From Brachionus plicatilis (Eukaryota > Rotifera > Eurotatoria > Ploima > Brachionidae), in the NCBI GenBank assembly GCA_010279815.1, contig QEOQ01000344.1, positions 912,948 to 976,947 on the forward strand: a stretch of DNA of 64,000 nucleotides, written 5' to 3'. How positions within the stretch are numbered: the stretch's first letter is position 1; each line of letters begins with the position of its first letter. The notes below the pieces were generated by a model. It made no database searches, was not told where the DNA came from, and saw nothing but the letters and a program-made list of their open reading frames with translations. Position numbers and translations under genes: made by a program. Of this stretch, positions 21,997-33,486 are shown in pieces.

Positions 21997-24950
21997 TGTA
22001 AGCTGATTTTTTTTTGAAAATTTAAACTTTTCTTTTTTCAATGAACACACCTTAAAAACTCTATAATTAAAGCAATAATTTATTCATGCTATAGGAATTT
22101 AGTTGCCATTCGAAATGTGCATTTTCTAACATTTTTTAGGGCTTAAACCTAATTGAGATTTTTTGCAGTAAATATTAGCACAAATTGTATTGACATCCAT
22201 TTTTTCTGATCAAAAATTCAAAAATATTAGTCAGTTTTAACACTGTTTTTTAAATAATTCCGATGTATTATTTTATTTTACTGGTCTAATTATTTTGAAA
22301 ATTAAAATATTCTGCACATTTTAAGTAAAACTAGAAAAGTCTACCCACTGTTAACCACTTTTTTTGATTACATAATTAAAAAAATGATGGCGGTGTCAAA
22401 AAAAATCCACTATTAATGGGTGGTAATTAATGTGTTTTCTAAAATGAAGAAACTCTACAAGGTCTGCTTTCAGGCCAGTGGTGCTGAGAGAAAGTTGTTT
22501 GAATTTTTTTTTTTCAACTCTACAACTTTTAGTTTTTTAACTGCTTCCATTTTTTATGTTTTTTTGTTTATTTTTAGTTAGATGATTATAATAGAGGGAG
22601 ACTAATCTTATTTATAGGACTATTATTTTGATTATTAGAAATGACAATATTTCAATCTATTTTTACTTATTTGTTTCACATTTTGAAGACCGCAGAAAAT
22701 TACATTAATAATTAATAAAACAAAAATAAAAAATTTGTTCAAATTAGAATACACTTTTCTTAAAATTAGAAAAAAGTTTCTTCAAAATTAGAAAGCATAT
22801 TAAATTTACCCCATTATTAATTCTATGATTAAATTTTTTAGGAGATGTAATTTTTCTTCAACCAAAGTTCAAATTTATTTTATTTTATAATTTTCATTAA
22901 ATTTGCAAAATTGGCAAAATTAATTGAATAAATTAGTGTGAATTAAAATATATATTGAAATTTTTTTCTATTGATTTTTTTTGATTTAATTGAACTTTTA
23001 TGATCTAATTTGGAAGAATTTACTTTTGAATAAAAAATAATTTGTCAAAAAACATTTTGTGTTTGAATTACAAAATGTATTCAATGTTGAAATAACATTG
23101 AAAAAGTGCGATGTTTCAAATATTTTTTTTCATTTTCAAATAAAAAAATAATTTAAAGTTAATATTGTAAGCATTTTCATATTTGAAATTGAACTCTTTA
23201 GTGAAAAAGAATGAGTTTAATTTTTTTTTTTGAAATTTGAAAATATTTAAAATTCCATATTTAACTTTTAAATAATTTATTTATTTGTTTATCTGTACCT
23301 TTACCAACCTTCAAATTAAAAAATATGAAACAAAAAAATTAAAAATTAAGTAAAATAATATAAAATAAAATGAAAAAAGAAGATAAACAATTCATTTAGA
23401 TATAAATTAATATTCAATCGTTGAAAAACCTGATCTATTCGGTTTGGTGAACCAAAGTTCAGATATTTTGCGATCAATTTTTGTCCTCGGGTTTGTGATC
23501 TATAAGTTCACCTAATTTTTTTGTTCACTAAAAGGTGAACTAAGATAGAATTAAGTGATCAAATTTCAAATTAGATGAAAAACTTTAAGATTAGGTGAAC
23601 AATTTTTAGATTATGTGAACAAATTGAATAAAATGACTAATTCTCAATAAACAATTGAAGTTAAATTTTTTTTTCAATTTGAAGTAGCCCTAGAAATAGC
23701 AATAGCTCTGATCTAGTTGAACCTTCCAACAATCCCAAGTACTCAAATGCGCTCTCTACTTAAATCTTTACCTTTAGACATAAATAATAAAAAATTAAGA
23801 AAATTAAAATTAATTAATCGCCCTTCAAATGTGAAAAATCATTCACTTTATGTAATGATTTTTTTATCTTTCTTATTTTTTAATTATACATTCAGCTTTT
23901 TTCTAAATAGATGAAAAAATATCAAATTAGGTGAACAATTTTTAGATTGGGTGAACTAATAGTTCACAAAACCTGAGTAATAGATGAACCATGGTCACCT
24001 AGCCGACTAGACCCGAAAAACTTTGTTTTTTTTTCTTTATAAAATTTGACTTTAGTGATAATTGACGTTCATTTGATGATTTTAACAAAAACTCAATTTA
24101 TAAAAAATGGAAAACAGAGCGTAGCCATATCAAAAATATTTAAAACATCGCACTTTTTCAATGTTATTTCAACATTGGATACTTTTTGTAATTCAAACAC
24201 AAAAAGTAAGTTAATTTTTAAAAAATTTCTTAATTTCGAGAATTTAATCTTTTAGAATAAACTAAATTTAGACTTTTGCTACATTTATTAAAAGTTAAAT
24301 CTGTTAATTTATTTTCTATAGTATCACTTGTTAAATTATTTTTATTTCATATATACAATAATAATCCCATTTTAAGAGCTCATTGAAAATTCCTTATTTT
24401 TTAGTTTTGAAATATTTTTTTGTTAATTTTGAAGTATTTTTTTTATAAGAAAGTCATTTTCTTGATATTTCATAGACCATTTTTAGAATATTCTTTTATA
24501 TTATTTTTTTCTAAAATAATAAAATCTAATTTTAATTTATCTGAATTGATTTTTAGACAATTTTAATTCTAATCTGTCAAAGAAAATTTGGAAATTTAAT
24601 ATTTAATCTAACTAATTAATTATTTTTACTTTTTTTCACAATTTCTTTTTTGCTTGAAAATAAATAGAATTTTATCTTAAACCTTCATACAATCGTGAAA
24701 TTGTTTACATTTATCTTCAGTTAATTAAATAAAAGTACGAGTTATTTACAGATTTTCCTGTCCAAAAATTTTAAAGCTATCAAAAAATTTGCTTTTTCTT
24801 ATTAGATTGGCTTTGTATTAAAAATAAAATAAATTATATTTTTAGTATAAATTTAAATTTAATGAGAAAATAATTAAAAAATTAGAAGAATTTGAAAAAA
24901 TAAAATTTTTAATTCTAAATAATATTTATTCAAAAAAATTTTAAATTAAT
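21997..24950. other. Intergenic region with an inverted-repeat element
   Basis: The region between the WRAP73 start and the secreted-protein gene has no supported CDS. The main structure is the nested inverted-repeat element at 23053-24206; the rest is plain A/T-rich DNA. Confidence 0.65.
23053..24206. mobile_element. Non-autonomous element with 73-bp terminal inverted repeats and nested inner repeats
   Basis: The left terminus (23053-23125) and right terminus (24132-24206) are near-perfect reverse complements, sharing for example AATGTTGAAATAACATTG and AAAAAGTGCGATGTTT. A second, weaker inverted pair lies inside (about 23421-23537 against 23922-24022), with GGTGAAC/GTTCACC motifs. Two direct repeats of about 50 bp (near 23570-23620 and 23908-23957), sharing TTAGGTGAACAATTTTTAGA, also lie inside. 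No transposase frame is present. It is probably a DNA-transposon derivative or composite foldback; superfamily unknown. Confidence 0.75.
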
Positions 24951-25439
24951 TTAACCACTCATTTGAAATCGTTGAAGCATCTGGGACAATTTGACCATAA
25001 ATTGAGGCCATTGTTCCTGTTCAACCAACTGCCTGATTTGCATTATTCCAGGATTTTGTTTCAATGGACCTGGGATACGATCAAATTGTCTGTTGACAAA
25101 ATCCACGGTTTGTTTACTAAGCTGGTCATACTCCTCTTGAGTTAGCTTTAAGGGTTTTTGTTCAAGGAGCTTTTTGGCCTCTTCGCCTTTAACATTCATG
25201 TAAGGCTCGAACTTTTGAATTAAATCTTGTTCAACACCAATTCGTTGCAACATTTGAGGAGTTACATAATTCAAATCCAAAGGTCCAATGCGAACTCCAG
25301 ATGTCGGAACTACATTGCCACTTTCATCAGTAAGAACATAAGCTTGCAGCGGATTTTGCTCGGCCTGCTCAACAGTGAAACAATCAAATGAACAAGCTGA
25401 AAAAGCTACAATTACTAAAATTTTAAAAAGCATCTTCAT
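24951..25439 (-). CDS. Secreted protein of unknown function, paralog 1
   Basis: A single uninterrupted frame encodes 162 residues. The first 20 or so residues (MKMLFKILVIVAFSACSFDC) form a classical signal peptide. The mature part contains NPLQAYVLTD, SGVRIGPLDLNYVTPQML and several Lys/Gln/Glu-rich helical segments, with no cysteine after the signal region. Its neighbour at 25822-26389 has the same order of motifs (NPLQGYVLTD, SGVRIGPLDLKYLTPELM), so the two are tandem paralogs. I recognise no known family. The mature part looks helical and soluble, so extracellular or luminal is likely; any function would be a guess. Confidence 0.8.
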   Translation of the reverse strand: MKMLFKILVIVAFSACSFDCFTVEQAEQNPLQAYVLTDESGNVVPTSGVRIGPLDLNYVTPQMLQRIGVEQDLIQKFEPYMNVKGEEAKKLLEQKPLKLTQEEYDQLSKQTVDFVNRQFDRIPGPLKQNPGIMQIRQLVEQEQWPQFMVKLSQMLQRFQMSG

Positions 25440-25657
25440 TTATTTTGATTTCAGGTTGATTTTGATTTCTTTTGTCATTGTAACGCGAATAAATAGTGAG
25501 ACATGTTCTAATTAATTTTAAAAAAATTTCCTCAAAAAATTGTTTAACCCAGAATTTTAGTCTAAATATTTAAAATTTTTTCTTATTTAGACTAAAATTA
25601 ATTGTAATCTAGGATGAAAAATTGTTTATTATTTTTAAATTTTTAAGGATTTCTCAA

Positions 25658-25730
25658 GCCCGGTTAGCTCAGTCGGTAGAGCGTGAGACTTTTAATCTCA
25701 AGGCCAAGGGTTCGAGCCCCTTATCGGGCG
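25658..25730 (+). tRNA. tRNA-Lys (anticodon TTT)
   Basis: The 73 nt fold as a cloverleaf. Acceptor GCCCGGT pairs with ATCGGGC, the D arm is GCTC/GAGC, the anticodon stem TGAGA/TCTCA encloses loop CTTTTAA (anticodon TTT), and the T arm is AAGGG-TTCGAGC-CCCTT with discriminator G. A run of T follows at once (25732-25740), the usual Pol III terminator. No intron. It lies between the two secreted-protein paralogs, on the opposite strand. Confidence 0.95.
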
Positions 25731-25821
25731 ATTTTTTTTTCATTTAAAAAAAAAATTTTTCAAAAAATAACAAATTTTATTTGCTCATTCTTTTTAATTA
25801 GAAAAATTTATTAAATGATAA

Positions 25822-26389
25822 TTATAATACTGGAGCTATGGTTTGCAAGCTTCCTCTAATCATAATTTTTGGTGCTTGAAAAAATCTAGACGCTAAATTA
25901 AGAAACTCCGGCCAATTTCCTTCTTTGGAAAGCTCTTCTAATTTATTAACCTACAATTTAAATAAAAAATTTGTGATTAAAAGCAAAATTATTATTTACA
26001 GTTGGGTCATTTTTCTGATCAGGAGGCAAGCTATCATAAATTTGACAAAAAAAACTTTTCATTCTGGACTCTAAAGTCTCATATTGTTCACGAGTGAGTC
26101 GGAATGGTTTTCCTCTGACTAGAGTTAAAGCATTTTCTCCGTAAATTTGCGTGTAAGGACTCAATAATTCAATCATGTCAGGACTTAGACCGATTTTGTC
26201 CATTAATTCAGGGGTAAGATACTTTAAATCCAATGGTCCTATTCTAACTCCACTTTCATCTGCAACTTTAAAGTCACTATCTGTTAGCACATATCCTTGT
26301 AATGGGTTCATTCTAGCTTTTGCAATAGTCAAAGATTTGGCAGTTAAGGCTATTAAAATCAAGCAGAAAACACAAAAAATTTCTTTCAT
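25822..26389 (-). CDS. Secreted protein of unknown function, paralog 2
   Basis: Two exons (26389-26000 and 25950-25822) are joined by a 49-nt intron in phase 0, giving about 172 residues. The N-terminus MKEIFCVFCLILIALTAKS is a signal peptide. NPLQGYVLTD, SGVRIGPLDLKYLTPELM and the C-terminal block KEGNWPEFLNLA match the neighbouring gene (there EQEQWPQFMVKL). Paralog 1 has no intron at this point. The start lies 154 bp downstream of the PPP1R36-like gene on the same strand. Function unknown; no domain recognised. Confidence 0.78.
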
Positions 26390-26543
26390 TTTTGAAATTT
26401 TTTAATTTCTATTTTAAAAGAAAATTTAAATTTAGAGCTTTTTCTGTAGATAATATTGGATTATCATGTGATCATGTAATTTTTTAAAACATTCTTTGAG
26501 ACATTTAATTTTTATTTACAAAATCTTTTTTTTTCTAAAAAAA

Positions 26544-28609
26544 CTATTCTTCAGTTGTTTCATTTTCTTCCGGCTCTTTAGTATCTTTAAATAATTATTT
26601 AGCATTTTTAAAGTCCAGATCAGAATTTACTTGATGAGATAATGTCAGTTTCTTCGGCATCATTGCTTAAAAAAAATTTATAAAATTATTTAAAATTATT
26701 ATTTAATTACTTTTTCATTATATCTCTGTCTTCGTCGTTATTTCCTAAAACAGCAAGAGTCTTTTCATGGTAAAATTTCATCGGTTGACCAATTAGACCA
26801 ATTCTAAAATTTTAATTTAAAAAACTTTTTATTTTTGACATATTTTACTCTTCAATTAAATCAACGTAATCTTCATCTTCTTCGTCGTCAATTTTTTTTC
26901 CTCTTGAATTAAAACATAAAAAAAAATAAAATACTCTTTAAAACAATTCATTTTTAAATTACCTGAGAGATTCTCCTTTTCGATTAAATAAATGCTTACT
27001 GTTTTCTTCAGGTCTTGGTAATATTGAGACTAAAGCTGGCGAGCGCTGACCAAGCACTACAGCTGCAGCAGATTTTTTTCTTAAATTTAATCAAAATTAA
27101 ATATTCTAATTGTAGAGTTAAAATTGACTAATTATTAAATTTTTTTTAATAAATATTTTAAAAAATTTCTTGTTCGTTTTTTTTTAAATAATTTTCACTA
27201 ATTTTATAAAATGATTTAATAAAAAAAAATTTTTTAAAACAATTAGTCTGTTTTAAAATTTGACCAAATCTAAAATAAAATTGAAAAAAAAATTACTGAA
27301 TTTTTGATTTAAACTCGTTCATAAGATTTTTATTTTCTTCGAATCTATTTAAAATTGTTTCTTTTTTGTTCTCTGATTTGACTCGAATTTTCGGTTTTCT
27401 ATTTTCTACAAGTATTTATTAAAGTGATTGTCTCCATTATTTTTTCTAAATTTTACCTTCTTCCAATATACTCTCTACTTTTATCTCACTATTAAATGAA
27501 TTTGATCTCAACAAGCGCCCAATCTCGGTTCTTATCAACTCATAGTCTCTTCGTTTAAATGTTATCCAAACAAAAAAAATGCAGAATGGATATAATGTCT
27601 TAAATGAAAAAGGATAGAAAAAATTATTTATTTAATATTCTATGATAAAACTTCGTAGAGGCCTCGGTCTTTGAATCCACTTGAAACTCTATTTCTGTAT
27701 AAAATAGGAAAATTTTGAATAGAAATCAAACAAAAAAGATGATGTTTTTTACTTTCCGGCATTCATGTGATGATACTCTTCCGATCCAAGACCAAGAATG
27801 ATTGTGCAGTAACTTCTTGCCAAGGACTTCAGAGTTTTGACGATCATTTTTTCCGCTTTTTCTATTCTATTCTTCTCTTGTGGACTTCTCTCGCTGTTTA
27901 TTTAATTTAAATCAAATTTTTGTTTAGTTTAATTTCTGGGAAAATTACATGCACATGGGGTTAACTAGTATTTTGGAGTCAATGGCTTCGAAAAACCAAT
28001 AAAAATAATTTGCCAAATTGAGCAGAAAATCTTCAAAACTTGACTTTGATTTCGGATCACTATTTTTTTTACTTAATTAGATAAATTTTGTCATTTTTTT
28101 CAAATCGATTACTTAAAATATCTTTCAAATTCAGCTGGTATATAGAAGCGTTTTGACAGCATATATAAGGCAGCATCTAAAAAAGAACATTATACAAATT
28201 TTACCTTTTTCAACTCAATTACTTTTCACATCGTTTATGGTAATGACTGAATTAGTAACTTTTCGTACTTCACTTTTTCCCTCATACTTGTCGCTATTTT
28301 GTATTATTAATCTGGGCACACCGGATCTCAGATCGATTTTTTCATCGGTATTCTTTTTCGATCTATCGTAAAAATCTTTTTTGTCGTTTAACATTAGATT
28401 CCTTTTGAATAAAAAATTGAAATTTTTTTAAAATTTTAAATATTCATTTTTTAAACTTGAACACTAGACGTTTTTTGTCCTCATCCCATTCCCATTTTAT
28501 GCCTAAAGGAACCCCTTTGCTCTATCAAAAATAAATAAAAAGCCCCTTTTGTTATCTTATTATTATCTTACCTCTTCTTTTTCTGACTTATCTCTTATAT
28601 TAGCTGACA
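26544..28609 (-). CDS. PPP1R36: PPP1R36-like protein phosphatase 1 regulatory subunit
   Basis: The start is MSANIRDKSEKEE at 28609, followed by at least ten short exons with introns of about 50 nt; a few limits are approximate. Family landmarks in order: GIKWEWDEDKKRLVF near the N-terminus, the conserved core LKSLARSYCTIILGLGSEE with YHHMNAGK (about 27770-27895), WITFKRRDYELIRTEIGRL (about 27510-27590) and RSPALVSILPRPEENSKHLF (about 26980-27050). These fit the PPP1R36 family, a PP1 inhibitor linked to spermatogenesis and cilia in vertebrates. The C-terminal exons are strongly acidic and end at a TAG at 26544. Identification rests on remembered family motifs, so it is probable rather than certain. 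Confidence 0.7.
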
Positions 28610-31142
28610 TTTACGTGAGCGACTTTATCTATCACCAACAGATAATCAGCTTTACACTTAATCAACAAAAAAATTCAATTTATTTTTAATGTAACTTTTA
28701 ATTTTTAATTTTTAATTTTAATGCTTTATTAAAAAAAAGAGAATAATTAAAGTTTCCATAGCAATATTAATAGCTTTAGAGTTTTTTTTTTAATTTGATT
28801 GATGACTTGAGAAATTTAAATCCTATTGTGCTAAACCAAAAACAGTTAGCACTTTTTTTGTCTTTGTGAACAAATTCAGCTGATACTAATCCATTTATAA
28901 ATTCTTAAAAAGATTTAAAACAGGATATCCTTTAGATCCACCTAAAGAATTCAAATCAGATCTTGAATAAAGTCTGTTCAAGGTTACGAAATTTTCTTAG
29001 TCAAGTTCAGTGTTGAGTCCTTAAAGTCTTTAACAGGAAAAATAAGGATTCGCCAGAAAAATTAAGATTTTCTAATATGTGTAACATAAGATCATTTATG
29101 TTTTTAAAAAAATAATGATAAAAAAACAATGATTTAAAAACGATATGAGCTAAATATATTTAAAAAAAATTGCCATTTAAGGCCTTTAAAAATTTTATAC
29201 CACAAGATAATTCAAATTTAACTAAATTAATACCTAATTCTAAATGAACAAATCAATTAGTAAAAAAAATCTCTTATTAAAGTAAAAAGTAAAAAAATAT
29301 CAATCAATTTTTTGATTGAAATACTTATTTAAATAATAAAATTACTGTTATAAACCTGAAAGTATAGAACTTAGTTTCTGGATCTGGTGGTTAGGGGTTA
29401 TAACATAAAAAATATACATAAAGAAAGATTTTAAATGATAACTTTATTACTTTTTTTTGGTCAATTTTAATAAATTTTTTTCTTTTACTAATTTTTTTTT
29501 CTTAAAATAAATATTTATTATTATTATTATTATTTTTATTATTTAATTATTTAAAGTTTAAGTCACATTGACATTTATATTATAAAATTTAAAAAATTCA
29601 AATTACAAAATAAAATCAGTTTTAAAAATATTCCTAATCTTTCCAAAGAATTTACACAATTAGTCATCCGAAGTCATAATTAACTTTTAATAAATTATTT
29701 AATACGCTATATAGATAAAAAACTCTTGATTTATTTCCATGTTATAAGTTATACTTGATAAAATAAATTTAACAGAGTCTACAAGGCCCACTTTGAGACT
29801 TCTAAAGCTAAATGAAATCAAAGCTTTCACAATTTTGGATTCATACTCTAGGCACTTGATAAACAAGCGCTTTTCTAAACTAATAAAAAAATTTCTTTTT
29901 TTTTATTTTAAATAGATCACCTAATCGATAATTTAAGTGTTTTTAAAAGATAACATTTATGTTTCTTTTTTTCTACAAAATAGACTATTTTTTCCAATTT
30001 TCAATAAATCTTTTTTTAAATTAAATTACGAAGTAATAACTTTAATAATCCTTAATTATGACCAGAGTTGGTCAAAAGTCAAAATGTTAAAAAAGAATTG
30101 CATTTAAAATACTTTTAAAAAGAAAAAAATCCAAGGAACTTAGAAGTGAAATAAAGACTTGATAAAATAAAATTTTTCTTTTTAGAAATTCAATTTTTTA
30201 TGCAGTTCATCGTGACAGGAGAGCAGTTTAAAAAAAATTTATCCTTTAAAAAAATTTTGAATTCTCTAAAGGAATGAGTTTGACAAATATTTAAAAATTA
30301 ACATTAAGTAATAAAAAAAATTTTTTAAATCAGTTTTTTTCTGTGAAAATTAAAAAATTTTTGATAAAAAGTTTATCATTTTTATAAGACAGATAATTCA
30401 TGAAGATAAATACAAAACAGAATATTTTGCCTTTAATTTCCTATTTACGCCAATATTACATATTTTTCCATTAAAAATACTTTGTATTCTAATTAAAACA
30501 TAGTTATCCTCAATTTACTTGTATAACCTTTATTTACTTGTATACTTGTATAACCAAAGCCTAATATTTTTATCTGCGAATAAATAGAATGAACATGATT
30601 AACTGAAGGAGTAATATCTCGGGACACATGACCAAATAAATAAAACCCTATTAAACTTTCGAATTTTGAATAAAATTTTTAAATAAAATGTAAAAAATAT
30701 TTAATTTTTATTTTGTGACAAGGTTCTTGTGAAATACATTGAAAAGAACAGTAAAAATTGACAAAAATTTATTAATTATTTTTCTATAAATTGAAAGTTA
30801 ATTGTATGAGTGCAACAAACATGGTTGCTTTATTAATCTGATTCTGGTAAGTCTCTGCAACTTTAGCAGAAATTGTATATTCAAGAATGGTTCATTTGGC
30901 ATAGATTTTCCACATCATTAGACAATTGTTGTAACAATTTCACAATGAATATTATAAAAATATCACAAAAGAATACTCAAAAAATCTTACATTTTGCACT
31001 TTCATAAAGATTCTTCAAGATTTTTAATTAGAATTTTGTGATGAGTACTAGGAAACAAATTGCTAAGAAAAAATAAAATAGATTTCTAAATTTTAAATTT
31101 TATTAATTAAAAAAAATAATTTAAATAAAAAAAAGGGAATAA
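28610..31142. other. Intergenic, A/T-rich, with an ATT microsatellite
   Basis: These 2.5 kb separate two divergently transcribed genes (PPP1R36-like minus, CKAP5-like plus), so both promoters probably lie here. The only structures seen are an (ATT)n run near 29515-29535 and a short tandem of ACTTGTATAACC near 30515-30555. No coding or RNA gene recognised. Confidence 0.65.
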
Positions 31143-33215
31143 ATGATTTTAAAAGATATTCGTTTAGACGGGGATTTGAATAAAAGATTCCAAACTGCTT
31201 TGTTCAATATAAGAGAGGGCAAAAAAATTGAAAAAACAAATGTCCAAGATGCCATCGGCGAGTATCTATTGAGCGCAAACCATTTTATGTCATGTATTAC
31301 TAAGCTTAACGAATCGTCCATATCCTATCCAAGTACTGAACAAGACATCATCTCAATGATGGATTACATGTGCAACAAGGCCAAAAAATTGGACTTTACC
31401 TCAGCATATTTCGAGTTTGTAGAGCAAGAATTCAAGTTAAACAACACTTGTCCAGTGGTGTTCAGCGAGTCCACACAAAGTTTACTGACTCATTTTAACC
31501 AAGGTCATATAGCAGAAATCGAAAATTACGAAAAGATGGTAGTGGAATCAAGTGCTTGTAAAAGTGACAGACTAGCAGCGGAGTTGGACGGAAAAATTTT
31601 AAAATGGGAAATAAACATTAGAAAAAAAGAATTCAAATATCAGCTTAGGAAACAAATGGAATCACACTTTAAATACGGTGCCATTTACTATTTTTTCTCA
31701 GGCGACTATCGCTGCAAATTAGAAATTTTAAATTCCCTAAAAGAAAATTTAGCTCAAGTTGAATTAACTATAAAAAATTTGGATCTAATTTTAAGATGGT
31801 GCACGCTAATGCTAATGAAGAATAATCCTTTAATGGTCTACAAAGTGCTGGACTATTTATCTGAATTGTTTACCATGTTGAGGAAAAATGATTATGTTCT
31901 AACTGACCATGAGTTGTACTACTTTCTGCCATATTTACTAAGAAAAATGTTCAACTCGAGGCCAATTGTTCGAAGAACAGTCTCGGGACTATTTAAAATG
32001 ATTGCTCATTCAACTAACGCTGCCAAATGCTGCGACATAATCATTGATCTAATGAACAAAACTGATTTGTACCCATTAAACTTGGGCTGCATAGACCAGC
32101 TCAAATATCTGATAAGCTTTTTTGGCTTGGAAAGTTTGGACCATGGACGGCTGATGACCAAATTGTGCAGCATTATCCGAGACAAGTGTTCAGCCGATGT
32201 TGGCAGAAATTCTTTGGCAGCCTTGGCCAATGCCAAGATCAAATCGGTCCACATTCTTAAGCAATATCTCACTGAAAAGGAAATTGAATGGATACCAGAG
32301 CCAGTAATTGAAAGAAATGTGGCGGAAAAAATAAATCTCAAGATCAGAATTGAGCATTTTGCGCCCTTTGTGTTCACAAACACGGCTCACTTTGAGTCAA
32401 GTATAAGAGAAATTTTTCATGGAGATATTGACATAGCTATTTTAAATCTCATAAATATGGAATTTTTTCTGGTCAATGGAAGAAATTGTGAACTTATTGA
32501 GTCCCATTTGAATGTGATTGTTTATGCTGTGGTGAAAAAAATTCATATCTTGGTTATTGAGGTGTTTAAGTCACATTCCATGATTCGATATGAATTTTTG
32601 CAACTGCTCATTGATACACTTACCTTAATATTTGATCTCAATTTAAAGTCAAAGTGTGACAAATCTTGCTTTAAATTTATGCTGTACACATTTTTAGATT
32701 TGACCAGTGTTGCGGATTATGAGAAAATTGATGGTCTACTGATCAACAAGCTTTATTTAACCATCAACTACTTGTTTTCCAAATACGACGCCACACGCGG
32801 ATTCGAAGCTCTGTTCGAACTGTTGTCCGATGTTGCCAACAATATTCATCCGAACCGAGATGTGACATTTGGTGACAATTTTTTGAATGAATTGATCCGA
32901 TTCATGGACATTAGAATTTATTTGTTCATAAAGCATTTGCCACCTGAGAAAAAAATCAAAGATATGATGAGTGTTGGCGAGTTTTTGGTTTTTGTCGACA
33001 CTTTTATTTTAGTAAATCCCATGAAGTCTTGGGATCAAAGTTTTAAAAAAAGATACTTCTACAGAATTATGCATTTTTTGGTCGAAATAATCAAGCAAAG
33101 TTCTGATATTGTGAAAATTTTTGAGTCTATTAAATGCAGACTGAGAGGAAAAAATACGATGGAACACATTGTTAACAATGCTCTAAAGGAAAAAGAATCT
33201 CAACCAAAAAAATAA
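31143..33215 (+). CDS. Intronless XMAP215/CKAP5-like protein, C-terminal half only
   Basis: One open frame of 690 residues with no intron. Residues about 150-360 match the segment of XMAP215/CKAP5/Msps that leads into and forms TOG5: ILKWEINIRKKEFKYQLRKQ, then LDLILRWCTLML, VYKVLDYLSELFTML and LTDHELYYFLPYLLRKM. Residues about 400-680 follow the family's C-terminal domain (HFAPFVFTNTAHFESSIREI, GDIDIAILNLINMEFFL, KYDATRGFEALFELL). XMAP215 proteins are microtubule polymerases with five TOG domains; here TOG1-4 are absent, and residues 1-150 are not recognised. Because nearly every other protein gene here has introns, a retrocopy or partial duplicate with an open frame is likely. Without tubulin-binding TOG1/2 it is unlikely to be a normal polymerase. 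Confidence 0.85.
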   Translation: MILKDIRLDGDLNKRFQTALFNIREGKKIEKTNVQDAIGEYLLSANHFMSCITKLNESSISYPSTEQDIISMMDYMCNKAKKLDFTSAYFEFVEQEFKLNNTCPVVFSESTQSLLTHFNQGHIAEIENYEKMVVESSACKSDRLAAELDGKILKWEINIRKKEFKYQLRKQMESHFKYGAIYYFFSGDYRCKLEILNSLKENLAQVELTIKNLDLILRWCTLMLMKNNPLMVYKVLDYLSELFTMLRKNDYVLTDHELYYFLPYLLRKMFNSRPIVRRTVSGLFKMIAHSTNAAKCCDIIIDLMNKTDLYPLNLGCIDQLKYLISFFGLESLDHGRLMTKLCSIIRDKCSADVGRNSLAALANAKIKSVHILKQYLTEKEIEWIPEPVIERNVAEKINLKIRIEHFAPFVFTNTAHFESSIREIFHGDIDIAILNLINMEFFLVNGRNCELIESHLNVIVYAVVKKIHILVIEVFKSHSMIRYEFLQLLIDTLTLIFDLNLKSKCDKSCFKFMLYTFLDLTSVADYEKIDGLLINKLYLTINYLFSKYDATRGFEALFELLSDVANNIHPNRDVTFGDNFLNELIRFMDIRIYLFIKHLPPEKKIKDMMSVGEFLVFVDTFILVNPMKSWDQSFKKRYFYRIMHFLVEIIKQSSDIVKIFESIKCRLRGKNTMEHIVNNALKEKESQPKK

Positions 33216-33295
33216 AAATTAAATTAAAATTGTAGATTTTATTTGTTAATAAATTTTTAGAACTTTGTATTTAATTTGTTTATTTAATTAGCAGA

Positions 33296-33387
33296 GCCTC
33301 AATAGCGCAGTCGGTAGCGCGTCAGTCTCATAATCTGAAAATCTAAGAGTGATCTGGAGGTCGTGAGTTCGATCCTCACTTGGGGCA
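33296..33387 (+). tRNA. tRNA-Met (CAT), elongator type, 19-nt intron, copy 1
   Basis: The 92-nt gene has acceptor GCCTCAA/TTGGGGC, D arm GCGC/GCGC, anticodon loop CTCATAA, and T arm GTGAG-TTCGATC-CTCAC with discriminator A. Removing 19 nt after position 37 leaves a 73-nt tRNA of the metazoan elongator Met type (GCGTCAGTCTCATAATCTGA-like core). The intron is unusual because ATCTG is present at both ends. A T-run terminator follows. An identical copy lies inverted at 34483-34574. Confidence 0.92.
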
Positions 33388-33486
33388 ATTTTTTTTTAAT
33401 GTGAATTTTTTTTTGTTAAAGCTAAATTAAATTGATATAAAATTAAATAAAAAAAAGGAACAACTCGATTAATAGTAAAGCTTTGT

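Noticed and set aside
29515..29535. (ATT)n run considered as a third SINE tail
   Set aside because: The preceding sequence does not match the core shared by the copies at 6611 and 57088, so it is reported only as a microsatellite.
32006..32390. Minus-strand frames inside the CKAP5-like gene
   Set aside because: Antisense shadows of the conserved TOG5/C-terminal frame.
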